This document shows positions 8,545-16,594 of a DNA stretch of 62,401 nt, piece after piece. This DNA comes from Marinobacter segnicrescens. GTDB lineage: Bacteria; Pseudomonadota; Gammaproteobacteria; Pseudomonadales; Oleiphilaceae. Position numbers and translations under genes: made by a program. The stretch is from the NCBI RefSeq assembly GCF_900111555.1, contig NZ_FOHZ01000017.1:1-62401 (forward strand), in the 5' to 3' direction. The notes beneath the pieces are model-generated. The model was not told the origin of the DNA, searched no databases, and worked only from the letters and a program-made list of their open reading frames with translations. The first letter of the stretch is position 1. Every line of letters starts with the position of its first letter.

Positions 8545-10008
8545 TCAGTCACGTGGTGGCTGGGTTATTCCCAGACGTTTGTTGACGGTGTCCCGAATCT
8601 CCCGGTAGCGATCAGGATTGTTGGCCAGGTTCGCGAGATTATCCTCGGGGAAGATTTCCTTTTTCTTTTTCTCGGCCGTTTCATTGGAGAAAATGTCAGG
8701 CAGCATTTCCTCCAGGCAGCGCAGCATGACCTCGGGAGAAACCGATGCCCCGGGTGATGCCCCGAGGATCGTTCCGTAGGTCTTGTCGCTTGATACGAGT
8801 ATTTCGGTGCCCATCTGCAAATCACCGTCCCTGATAATCTGCACCCGCTGGCCCGCTTCAACCGGCTTCCAGTTAAACTTTTTGCTCATGCCAGGGGCAA
8901 AGCTGTCCAGCTCCTCGAACATACTTTTTTCACCCTTGAAGGTCTCGGAGACCAGGTACTTGACCAGGGGGAAATGCTCCATGGCGACATTCAGCAGGCC
9001 CGGAACGTCGTGGAGCCGCATCGACCGGAGGTAATCCAGAAATCCACGGCCTTTCTCCAGGACCGGTTTGAACGATGCAAAAGGGCCAAAAAGCAGGTAG
9101 TACTGGCCATTTGCGACCCGTAAATCCAGGTGCGGCACCGACATGGGAGGTGCGCCGACCTTCGCTTTGCCATAGGTCTTGGCACGGTACTGGTCGGCCT
9201 GTTCCGGGCTGATAGGCGCCTGCAGGAAGCGCCCGCCCACAGGGAAGCCGGTGAACCGTTTCGCGAATGGCAAGTGGCTCTTTTTCAGGATCGGGAATGC
9301 GCCCCCGCCAGCACCTACAAACAGAACATCCGCCTTGTACTGCGTGGCAACGTCCCGGCTTTGTGTTTCCACAAGCCAGCTTCCCGAGGGGCTGCGGTGT
9401 ACACGCTTGACATGGGTACCGTACTGGATCTTCACACCCAGGTTGTTCACCGCATGCTCGGCCATCTGCTCTGTCAGTGCGCCGAAGTTTACGTCTGTAC
9501 CTGTATCGACGATGGTCGCCGCCATTTTCTCCTGGCGTGGCCGTTCGTCCATGGTGTATGGAATCCAGCTCTTTATCTCATCGAAATCTTCCGAGTACCG
9601 CATATGCTCGAAAAAGTGATGAGCGGCCATTTCCTTGAATCTCAGGCGCAGTTCTTCAATGGCTGACTCGGAAACAATGGTGCAGTGCCTGGTCTGATTG
9701 ATGAAGGATCCAGGGTCCTTGATGGCGCCCTTCTCTACCAGGTAAGCCCAGAACTGTTTGGCCACATTGAACTGGGCATGGATCTTCAGGGCTTTTTCGA
9801 CCGAGATAACCTCTTCATCGACCGGGGTATAATTCAGCTCACAATTCGCTTCATGACCTGTACCGGCGTTGTTGAATACCCAGGAGTTGCCCGCACCGGC
9901 ACGGTCCAGTCTCTCCAGTATGGTGACATCCAGCTCTGGCGCCAGCTCTTTTGCCAGCGTGGCAAAGGTGGTCCCCATAATGCCCGCGCCGATGATGATC
10001 AGTTTCAT
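8545..10008 (-). CDS. mqo: FAD-dependent malate:quinone oxidoreductase
   Basis: A 487-residue membrane-associated flavoprotein that oxidises malate to oxaloacetate and passes electrons to quinone in the TCA cycle. The N-terminus IIIGAGIMGTTFATLAKEL is the GxGxxG dinucleotide fold, followed by ERLDRAGAGNSWVFNNAGTG and ANCELNYTP, which are typical of Mqo. Near the C-terminus, ILGASPGASVSPEVML closes the FAD site. Length matches the family. It stands alone and converges with the efflux operon. Confidence 0.93.
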   Translation of the reverse strand: MKLIIIGAGIMGTTFATLAKELAPELDVTILERLDRAGAGNSWVFNNAGTGHEANCELNYTPVDEEVISVEKALKIHAQFNVAKQFWAYLVEKGAIKDPGSFINQTRHCTIVSESAIEELRLRFKEMAAHHFFEHMRYSEDFDEIKSWIPYTMDERPRQEKMAATIVDTGTDVNFGALTEQMAEHAVNNLGVKIQYGTHVKRVHRSPSGSWLVETQSRDVATQYKADVLFVGAGGGAFPILKKSHLPFAKRFTGFPVGGRFLQAPISPEQADQYRAKTYGKAKVGAPPMSVPHLDLRVANGQYYLLFGPFASFKPVLEKGRGFLDYLRSMRLHDVPGLLNVAMEHFPLVKYLVSETFKGEKSMFEELDSFAPGMSKKFNWKPVEAGQRVQIIRDGDLQMGTEILVSSDKTYGTILGASPGASVSPEVMLRCLEEMLPDIFSNETAEKKKKEIFPEDNLANLANNPDRYREIRDTVNKRLGITQPPRD

Positions 10009-10050
10009 ATAGCCAGCTCTACCGTGTCGGTTATTTGATATCAGAGATTA

Positions 10051-11025
10051 CTAGCTTGCCGGAGCGGCTACCAGGTAATGCACACTGAACAAACCTTTAT
10101 CGTCCACCCAAACCCGTCGTCCCGTATAACCGGCGCGGGCTGCGAGTTGCTGGAAGCCTGGCACGGAGTACTTGTAGGAGTTCTCGGTGTGAATGGATTC
10201 GCCCTCGCGGAAACGGATGGTTTCGTGGTTGAACTTGAGTACCTGGGCTACCCGGCTTACCAGGTGCATCTCGATCCGTGATTGCCGTGGATCAAAAAAC
10301 GCGTGGTGCCGGAACCGTTTGCGGTCAATCTCCAGTCCCAGCTCCCGCCGCAGCCGGTCCAGCAGGTTCAGGTTGAATTCTGCGGTCACCCCTGCGCGGT
10401 CGTTATAAGCTGCCTCCAGGATAGTCTGGTCCTTCACCAGGTCGACACCGATCAACAGGCCGCTGCCCGGTGGCAGGAGTCGGTGCAGTCCCCTTAAAAA
10501 GCGCTCAGCCTCCTGTGGTGTGAAATTGCCGATACTGGATCCCGGGAAAAAGCCCACCAGCCGACTCGGCTCAATGGACTCTGGCAGGTCCACCGGCTGT
10601 GTGAAGTCTGCGCAGGCGGCGTGCACTTCCAGCCAGGGATAGTCTGCCGCCAACCGCCGTGTACTATTGATCAGAAAATCCCGGGAAATGTCGATTCCCA
10701 GATAGCGGTCCACCGACAGGCATTCCAGCAATAACCGCACTTTCCGGCTGGCGCCGCTGCCAAACTCCACCAGGGTTGCGCCGGGGCCTGCCAGGTTGGC
10801 AATTTCCGGTACCACCCTGGCCAGGATCGCCTCCTCCGTCCGGGTCGGATAATATTCCGGTAGTTCACATATTTTCTCGAAAAGCTCTGAACCCTTATGA
10901 TCATAAAGGAATTTTGGTGAGCAATACTTTGGCTGGAAAGTAAGCCCCGAAAGCACTTCCTGCGCCATGGTGGGTGCATGGTCTTCCGGTAGCTGATTGT
11001 GGAACTGAACGGTTGCGGTACTCAC
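10051..11025 (-). CDS. egtD: L-histidine N-alpha-methyltransferase (ergothioneine biosynthesis)
   Basis: A 324-residue SAM-dependent enzyme that trimethylates histidine to hercynine, the first step of ergothioneine synthesis. FQPKYCSPKFLYDHKGSELF and the LPEYYPTRTE block are hallmarks of EgtD. VEFGSGASRKVRLLL is the SAM-binding loop. The GTG at 11025 is chosen because GGAGG lies 8 nt upstream and the start overlaps the egtB stop (GTGA), implying translational coupling; the open frame continues further upstream but only as an egtB shadow. Confidence 0.95.
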   Translation of the reverse strand: MSTATVQFHNQLPEDHAPTMAQEVLSGLTFQPKYCSPKFLYDHKGSELFEKICELPEYYPTRTEEAILARVVPEIANLAGPGATLVEFGSGASRKVRLLLECLSVDRYLGIDISRDFLINSTRRLAADYPWLEVHAACADFTQPVDLPESIEPSRLVGFFPGSSIGNFTPQEAERFLRGLHRLLPPGSGLLIGVDLVKDQTILEAAYNDRAGVTAEFNLNLLDRLRRELGLEIDRKRFRHHAFFDPRQSRIEMHLVSRVAQVLKFNHETIRFREGESIHTENSYKYSVPGFQQLAARAGYTGRRVWVDDKGLFSVHYLVAAPAS

Positions 11026-12347
11026 TGGCGTGCCTCCCTGGCGAGTCTGAATCCTGAAAAAGCCCAGCGGGCTGAAGGTGGAAAGAAATTCCGGTAGGTA
11101 GGACGAATATGGCTGGCCGGAGTCGCGCAACATCCGCCCCGCAACACCATCTGCCCGGACATGAACTTGCCGTTGTATTCCCCAAGGCTGCCGGACAGGG
11201 CCCGGAAGCCCGGATACGGCCGGTAGGCACTTCCCGTCCACTCCCACACGTCTCCGAGCAGTTGCCCCGGGCGTCGTTTGTCGAAGTCGTGGCGAACCCG
11301 TGTGCCGACGGGCTGCAGGTAACCGCTGTCCAGGAAGTTTCCGTGCCGGTTTGGGGTGTGGGTCGCTGCATGTTCCCATTCGGCCTCGGTTGGCAGCCGC
11401 TCCCCGGCCCAACGGGCAAAGGCATCGGCTTCGTAGAAGCTGACATGGCAGACTGGCGCGTCGGGATCAATCGGACACCAGCCCCGCAGGGTATAGTGCC
11501 ACCATTGCGTCCCCTCCTGGCGCCAGTAAAGGGGTGCTTCCCAGCCCTCTTGCCTTGCGAGATTCCATCCGTCTGACAGCCAAAGGGCCGGATCCCGGTA
11601 ACCGCCCTGCTCTATAAAATGCACAAACTCCTGGTTTGTCACCGGCCGAGTGGCGAGTTCAAATGGTTCAAGGTACTGCCTGTGGGCCGGCTGTTCGTTA
11701 TCGAAGGAAAACTCCTCACCGTCAGGCTCGACGCCAACCGACACCACACCCCCTTCGTACGGGTACCAGCCCATCGCCACAGGGTGCCGGGGCGGCGGAG
11801 TCTGCAAACGGTTGGTATAGGCCGGGCGCAGCGGGTTTTGCGCAAGGATGTGCTTGATGTCCATAACCAGCAGCTCCTGGTGCTGCTGCTCATGGTGGAT
11901 GCCCAGGCAGGCGCGCTCCGCAATCGTTCGGCTGTGTTCGGCTGGTGGATTGCTCAGCAAAAGTCCCATGGCCTCGTCGACGTAATGCCGGTAGCGATAG
12001 ATCTCGGCCACCGTGGGCCGCGACAGAATCCCCCGCCGAGGCCTGGGGAACGGGTCGCCGTGGGTTTCATAGTAGGAATTGAAAAGATGGTCGTAAGCGT
12101 CGTTCAGGGGCACATACCCCCTCAGGTAGGGCTTGAGCAGGAATGTCTCGAAAAACCAGGTAACGTGTGCCAGGTGCCACTTGGGTGGGCTTACATCGTC
12201 CATGCTCTGGATGACATAGTCTTCGGTTTCCAGGGGGCTGCACAGTTGTTCCGTCACAGCCCGGACGTCCCTGAAAGGTTGAAGCCAGTCTTCTGGCGCG
12301 TTTGGTTCCTCGACCGGAACCGGGTATAACGGTTCTGCTTGTGCCAT
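11022..12347 (-). CDS. egtB: Ergothioneine biosynthesis sulfoxide synthase EgtB
   Basis: A 441-residue non-haem iron enzyme that joins hercynine to a thiol donor (gamma-Glu-Cys or Cys) with O2. The N-terminal DinB-like part supplies the iron ligands: His61 in WHLAH and His152/His156 in IHHEQQH. The C-terminal half is a formylglycine-generating-enzyme-like domain (RLPTEAEWEHA, GDVWEWTGSAY, LRGGCCATP, SGFRLARE). It is first gene of the egtB-egtD pair. No egtA, egtC or egtE is present here, as in many gammaproteobacteria with EgtB/EgtD only. Confidence 0.95.
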   Translation of the reverse strand: MAQAEPLYPVPVEEPNAPEDWLQPFRDVRAVTEQLCSPLETEDYVIQSMDDVSPPKWHLAHVTWFFETFLLKPYLRGYVPLNDAYDHLFNSYYETHGDPFPRPRRGILSRPTVAEIYRYRHYVDEAMGLLLSNPPAEHSRTIAERACLGIHHEQQHQELLVMDIKHILAQNPLRPAYTNRLQTPPPRHPVAMGWYPYEGGVVSVGVEPDGEEFSFDNEQPAHRQYLEPFELATRPVTNQEFVHFIEQGGYRDPALWLSDGWNLARQEGWEAPLYWRQEGTQWWHYTLRGWCPIDPDAPVCHVSFYEADAFARWAGERLPTEAEWEHAATHTPNRHGNFLDSGYLQPVGTRVRHDFDKRRPGQLLGDVWEWTGSAYRPYPGFRALSGSLGEYNGKFMSGQMVLRGGCCATPASHIRPTYRNFFPPSARWAFSGFRLAREARQ

Positions 12348-12676
12348 GGCATCGCTCTCGTTGGGGGGTTACTGTTGAGCGTTTCTTCGGGAATTACCCC
12401 GTAGCCATTGCCTGGCTAACCGCCGGAGCCCTGTTCATGCCCTTGAACCAGCCAGCGGAAGTGACCGGTTATGTGGGTCTTAATCAGTAAAGGACGCTGG
12501 TCAAGGGTTGGTCAAGTTGCCTCTCGTCCATGTTTCGGGTTGCTGCTTGCGACCGGAAAACGGGTTTCGGGGCATCTTTGACAAATCGCTAATAACCCCG
12601 AGCGCTTGATACAGTGTAGGATGCATTCATAAACTTCGACTTTGACATCATTTTGCAATCCCGGGAAACGTCACGC
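12348..12676. promoter_or_regulatory. Divergent intergenic region between egtB and fabH
   Basis: About 330 nt with no convincing gene. It must hold promoters for egtBD (minus) and fabH (plus). A TTGACA at 12578-12583 is a possible -35 box for fabH, but no good -10 lies at the standard spacing. Confidence 0.35.
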
Positions 12677-13645
12677 ATGCCATACGCTCGAATTACCGGC
12701 ACAGGGTCCTACCTGCCGGACAATGTCCTGACCAACAAAGACATGGAAAAAATGGTGGATACCACCGACCAGTGGATCAGGGAGCGTACCGGCATATCAC
12801 AGCGCCATGTGGCTGAACCGGGGCAGACCACGGTTGACCTGGCCGAAGTCGCTGCCCGTCGGGCTGCAGAAGCCGCCGGTATCGAGCTGCAGGACATCGA
12901 CCTGATCGTGTTTGCAACCTCTACCCCTGACAAGATTTTCCCCAGTTGTGCCTGCATTCTGCAGGCCCGGCTGGGTATTCAGGGGTGCCCGGCCTTTGAT
13001 ATCCAGGCTGTGTGCAGCGGGTTTGTCTACGCCCTGTCGGTGGCTGACAAATTCGTTCGCACCGGCAGCAGCCGCAAGGCGTTGGTGGTTGGCGCCGAGG
13101 TGTTTTCCCGCATTGTTAACTGGGAAGATCGCGGCACGTGCGTGCTTTTTGGTGACGGGGCCGGGGCGGTCATACTCGAAGCGGACGAGGAGACCGGTAT
13201 TCTCTCAACCCATATCCACGCTGACGGCCAGTATGAAGAACTGCTGCACGTTCCCTGCGGGATTGCCTCGAACTACGATCAGGTAAAGGCAGGCCAGGCC
13301 TTTATTGAAATGAAGGGCAACGAAGTGTTCAAGGTTGCCGTAAACACGCTCGGCAAGATTGTTGACGAGACCCTGGCCGCCAACCAGATGCAAAAATCCG
13401 ATATTGACTGGCTGGTGCCGCACCAGGCCAACCTCCGGATCATCGCGGCCACCGCGAAGAAGCTGAATATGTCGATGGACCAGGTCGTCGTCACGGTGGA
13501 TCAGCACGGCAATACCTCGGCGGCATCTATTCCGCTGGCGCTGGACGTCGCTGTCCGTGATGGTCGTATCAAGCGTAATGAAGTGGTTCTGCTGGAAGCC
13601 TTCGGTGGTGGCTTTACCTGGGGATCAGCCCTGCTGCGGTACTGA
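12677..13645 (+). CDS. fabH: 3-oxoacyl-ACP synthase III (beta-ketoacyl-ACP synthase III)
   Basis: A 322-residue condensing enzyme that starts fatty-acid synthesis from acetyl-CoA and malonyl-ACP. The catalytic triad is visible: Cys113 in [11 protein letters not shown], His249 in PHQANLRI and Asn279 in [22 protein letters not shown] at the start is typical; the ATG at 12677 aligns with the family start, whereas an ATG 24 nt upstream adds an unusual extension. It lies outside the usual plsX-fabD-fabG cluster, so it may be a second FabH copy. Confidence 0.92.
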   Translation: MPYARITGTGSYLPDNVLTNKDMEKMVDTTDQWIRERTGISQRHVAEPGQTTVDLAEVAARRAAEAAGIELQDIDLIVFATSTPDKIFPSCACILQARLGIQGCPAFDIQAVCSGFVYALSVADKFVRTGSSRKALVVGAEVFSRIVNWEDRGTCVLFGDGAGAVILEADEETGILSTHIHADGQYEELLHVPCGIASNYDQVKAGQAFIEMKGNEVFKVAVNTLGKIVDETLAANQMQKSDIDWLVPHQANLRIIAATAKKLNMSMDQVVVTVDQHGNTSAASIPLALDVAVRDGRIKRNEVVLLEAFGGGFTWGSALLRY

Positions 13646-13650
13646 TCCCC
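13620..13650 (+). terminator. Stem-loop across the fabH stop codon
   Basis: GGGGATCAG (13620-13628) pairs perfectly with CTGATCCCC (13642-13650) over a 13-nt loop; the TGA of fabH lies in the right arm. A second stem (AACCGGC at 13674-13680 with GCCGGTT at 13690-13696) covers the end of the convergent DUF2789 gene. Neither is followed by a T run, so intrinsic termination is uncertain. Confidence 0.35.
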
Positions 13651-13681
13651 CGACTCCACTCTTACACCTGGATAACCGGCG

Positions 13682-13912
13682 CTAACGTAGCCGGTTGTTC
13701 AGCGTATCGACCAGTTCAGCCCAGTCTGCATCCTCCTCCCACTCTTCCTTCAGGAAGTGGCGCTGGCTTTCATTCCAAAAAGACGCATCGGGCAGCCGCG
13801 TGCCTTCAGGCAGCGGCCGATGCTCTGCAATGAATGCTTCGATGGCGTCGCTGTCACTGGGCAATCCCAGTTGCTCGAACAGTTCTGACAGTGTGTGCAC
13901 CGGTTTTTCCAT
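13682..13912 (-). CDS. DUF2789 family small protein
   Basis: A 76-residue acidic cytoplasmic protein starting MEKPVHTLSELFEQLGLPSD, with FWNESQRHFLKEEW and a C-terminal DADWAELVDTLNNRLR. This pattern (short helix bundle, conserved DADWA) matches the DUF2789 family of proteobacteria, whose function is unknown. GAGG precedes the ATG. It stands alone and converges with fabH. Confidence 0.8.
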   Translation of the reverse strand: MEKPVHTLSELFEQLGLPSDSDAIEAFIAEHRPLPEGTRLPDASFWNESQRHFLKEEWEEDADWAELVDTLNNRLR

Positions 13913-14003
13913 GGGAACCTCGTCGCTATGAAAAAGAATGTGGCCTGTACCGAGGCAGTATAGACCGATTTTTCAGCTTGTTACCCGTGACCTTGTATTA
14001 ATC

Positions 14004-14026
14004 AACCAATCATAGGATGATTGGTT
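14004..14026. promoter_or_regulatory. Probable GntR-family operator upstream of the regulator
   Basis: A perfect inverted repeat, AACCAATCA-N5-TGATTGGTT, ends 24 nt before the ATG of the GntR-type regulator at 14051. Position and symmetry suggest autoregulation of the regulator-transporter operon. FadR-type operators usually have shorter arms (TGGTNNNACCA-like); the inner TGGTT/AACCA fits that flavour loosely. Binding is inference. Confidence 0.6.
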
Positions 14027-14050
14027 ATCTGATCAAAGGATAGGTTGTTT

Positions 14051-14734
14051 ATGAAAAATCTCAGCCCCATTCGTCGCGGATCCCTGGTGGAAACAGCCAT
14101 CGACAGCCTGCGCCAGGCGATACAGCAGGGCGAGTGGCAAATTGGCCAGCGCCTGCCAGTAGAGGCTGAGCTGGCAGAATCCCTCGGTGTCAGTCGCAAT
14201 ACCATACGTGAAGCGGTGCGGGTTCTGGCCCATGTGGGCATGCTGGAAACCCGGCAGGGAGACGGCACCTACGTCCGTTCAACCCGAGATCCTGGCGAGT
14301 CACTGCGACGAATTGGCCGCTCCCGTCTCCGTGATCAGCTGGAAGTGCGAATCATGCTCGAAGCCGAGGCTGCGGGTCTGGCTGCCAGGCGCCGGACGGC
14401 CAGCGACATCGAACGGATGACAGAGGCATTGGACCAGCGGGCCCGGGCCGGCGATAACCTGGAACAGCGAATCGCCCACGATGAGGCGTTTCACCACACC
14501 CTGGTGGAAGCTGCCCACAACCCTGCCCTGCTGGAGCTGTACCGGTATTTTGCCCAGTCGGTAGCGGAAACCATTCAACGGACTGAGCAGGAAGCCGACC
14601 TGCCGGAACCTTCCCAGGAAGATCATGAGCTGCTGCTCGCCGCTATCCGGCAACAGAATCCTGACAAGGCCGCCGTCCTGGCCCGTGCGCTTCTCAAGCC
14701 CAGCCTTGCTGCCCTGGAGGAGCCGCAATCATGA
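14051..14734 (+). CDS. GntR/FadR-family (FCD domain) transcriptional regulator
   Basis: A 227-residue regulator. Residues 10-75 form the winged helix (RLPVEAELAESLGVSRNTIREAVRVL, then the wing TRQGDGTYVRS). The remainder is an all-helical FCD ligand domain with the expected metal/ligand residues in HDEAFHHTLVEAAHNP and DHELLLAAI. Members of this subfamily commonly sense small organic acids. The ATG at 14051 has AGGATAGG upstream. Its stop overlaps the start of the carrier gene (ATGA), so it probably controls that transporter and itself through the palindrome at 14004-14026. Confidence 0.9.
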   Translation: MKNLSPIRRGSLVETAIDSLRQAIQQGEWQIGQRLPVEAELAESLGVSRNTIREAVRVLAHVGMLETRQGDGTYVRSTRDPGESLRRIGRSRLRDQLEVRIMLEAEAAGLAARRRTASDIERMTEALDQRARAGDNLEQRIAHDEAFHHTLVEAAHNPALLELYRYFAQSVAETIQRTEQEADLPEPSQEDHELLLAAIRQQNPDKAAVLARALLKPSLAALEEPQS

Positions 14735-15735
14735 AATTCCGCCTGGATACCTTCACGATGCTGCTGTTGGGTGCCATCGTACTGGCCACCTTCCTGCCGG
14801 TCAGGGGGAGCGCTGCTGAGACGCTGTCCGTAGCGGGTACCATCGCGGTTGCCCTGCTGTTTTTCCTTCACGGGGCTGCCCTGTCACGGCAGCAGATCAT
14901 TGATGGTGCCACCCACTGGCGGCTGCACATCGTAATCACCGCCCTCACCTTTGTGTTCTTTCCCCTGGTGGTGCTTCCCATCAACGGCCTGAGCGGGATC
15001 GCCCCCCAATGGATGCCCGAAGATCTGGGGCTGGGTTTTCTCTATCTCGGGGTCCTGCCCTCGGCGGTATCGTCGTCCATCGCCTACACGGCCATGGCGC
15101 GGGGCAACGTACCCGCAGCCATATGCAGTGCAGCGGCGTCGAATGTGTTCGGCATGATGCTAACGCCGTTTTTGCTGATCCTGCTGGTCAGTACGTCGGG
15201 GGGTGGCAGCTTCTCGGTACTGCAAGCGTTGCGGGATATCGTTATTCAGTTGCTGCTGCCGTTTGCTGTCGGCCATGCCATGCGGCCCTGGCTGGGGGGA
15301 TTCCTGGCGCGGCACGAAAACCTGGCGTCCCGCTACGACCAGTGTGTGATCTGGCTGATTGTGTACTCAGCCTTTTCCCACTCCGTGGTCAGCGGGCTCT
15401 GGGAAAACCTGCCGGTAACGGCCATCGGACTGACCATCGTGCTGTGCTTTGCCTTGCTGGCTTTCTTTATGTTGGTCGCGCACTTGCTCGTGCGGCGGTT
15501 CGGATTCAGCCTGGAGGATGAGGCAGCGGTGGTATTCTGCGGATCGAAGAAAAGCCTGGCTTCCGGGCTGCCCATGGCGAAGGTGCTGTTCTCCGGTCAT
15601 CCGGGCTTCGGCATGATCGTGCTGCCCATCATGTGCTACAACCAGATCCAGGTGATTGTCGGCGCGATGCTGGCGCAGCGGTACCGGCGGCTTATTGACG
15701 CTGCCGGTGAACAAAGAGGGACTGCAACGCCCTGA
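14731..15735 (+). CDS. Bile acid:sodium symporter-like (SBF-like) transporter
   Basis: A 334-residue inner-membrane protein with about 9-10 hydrophobic helices, resembling the YfeH/SBF-like branch of the bile acid:sodium symporter superfamily. AVALLFFLHGAALSRQQ, LPSAVSSSIAYTAMARGN and FCGSKKSLASGLPMAKVLF are conserved blocks of that branch; the crossover helix motif is the last one. It probably moves an organic anion. It overlaps the GntR gene by 4 nt and is presumably repressed by it. Substrate unknown. Confidence 0.85.
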   Translation: MKFRLDTFTMLLLGAIVLATFLPVRGSAAETLSVAGTIAVALLFFLHGAALSRQQIIDGATHWRLHIVITALTFVFFPLVVLPINGLSGIAPQWMPEDLGLGFLYLGVLPSAVSSSIAYTAMARGNVPAAICSAAASNVFGMMLTPFLLILLVSTSGGGSFSVLQALRDIVIQLLLPFAVGHAMRPWLGGFLARHENLASRYDQCVIWLIVYSAFSHSVVSGLWENLPVTAIGLTIVLCFALLAFFMLVAHLLVRRFGFSLEDEAAVVFCGSKKSLASGLPMAKVLFSGHPGFGMIVLPIMCYNQIQVIVGAMLAQRYRRLIDAAGEQRGTATP

Positions 15736-15756
15736 GCCATTGGCGGGAGGGGCTCT

Positions 15757-16482
15757 TCAGCCCCCTCCCCCGGTCAAGGCCCCGAACAGGCTGGTCAGGA
15801 TGATGATACCGACGATCCAGCCAATTACTGCGGGCCAGAAATTGGTCATCTGGGGACGCTCGGGCTGTGGATTGTCGCCCTCTTCGGATGATGGATAGCT
15901 GATTCCCTGGTAGCGCCCCGCGTCATCAAGGTTGGCATCGCCTCCCAGCTCCTGCCGGTCCAGGGCATCGGTCATGCCGTACCAGCCGAACCAGTCCCCC
16001 AGGAAGCGGGCCACTGGTGCGGGCAGGCGTGACTCTTCGGCCAGTGGTCGCAAGCTGGACTCAAGCTCTTCACCAATGGCAGCCCGCACATGCTCCTGGT
16101 CCGCTGGTGGTTCGGTCAGGATTGCTCGCCAGATAGCCACATCCTGTAGCCGGACATGGTCATTCAACATGGCGTTCACCTGTATCACGACCTCTCGTAC
16201 CACCTGCTGTTCACTGGAGGACAGGGGAGCTCTGTGCGCTTCGGACTGCCAGCGCGAGGCATTGGCACCGGAGGGTTGGGACTCGCTGGCCGGGGCTGAA
16301 ACCACCTCTGGCGCTGCAGCAGAAGGCACGTCATGACCAACCTCCGCCATGGCGTCGCGGAAAGCCGCCTCAAGGCGCCGGGCTTCCTCTCCCTCCGCAA
16401 ACTTGCTTTGCTGCTCGAAGGCGTTGCGAATCCGCGCCGTGTCTCGGGTTGGCTCGATCCCCAGTGTTTCCCAACAGTTCAT
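15757..16482 (-). CDS. J-domain-like protein with C-terminal membrane anchor
   Basis: A 241-residue protein. Its first 60 residues (MNCWETLGIEPTRDTARIRN, then a helix with RRLEAAFRDAM) look like the start of a DnaJ J-domain, but the HPD tripeptide is not visible. A Pro/Ser/Ala-rich spacer follows (65-95), then an acidic middle region, and a single membrane helix near the C-terminus (FWPAVIGWIVGIIILTSLFG) ending in GGGG. This topology suggests a tail-anchored protein facing the cytoplasm. Function unknown. It converges with the transporter gene. Confidence 0.6.
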   Translation of the reverse strand: MNCWETLGIEPTRDTARIRNAFEQQSKFAEGEEARRLEAAFRDAMAEVGHDVPSAAAPEVVSAPASESQPSGANASRWQSEAHRAPLSSSEQQVVREVVIQVNAMLNDHVRLQDVAIWRAILTEPPADQEHVRAAIGEELESSLRPLAEESRLPAPVARFLGDWFGWYGMTDALDRQELGGDANLDDAGRYQGISYPSSEEGDNPQPERPQMTNFWPAVIGWIVGIIILTSLFGALTGGGG

Positions 16483-16594
16483 CTAATAAGGTGCTCCAGG
16501 TTGCAGGCGGCTGACTTTCCGATATGATGCCAATTCCTGAGCTAATCTTAAAATAATATTCATCTGGCTCATTCCCGGTAAGGCCACGGACAGA

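Noticed and set aside
9130..9666. Plus-strand open frame of 178 codons inside mqo
   Set aside because: Antisense shadow of a well-supported gene; no motif.
11619..12329. Plus-strand open frame of 236 codons opposite egtB
   Set aside because: Shadow of egtB; sequence is not protein-like and has no ribosome site.
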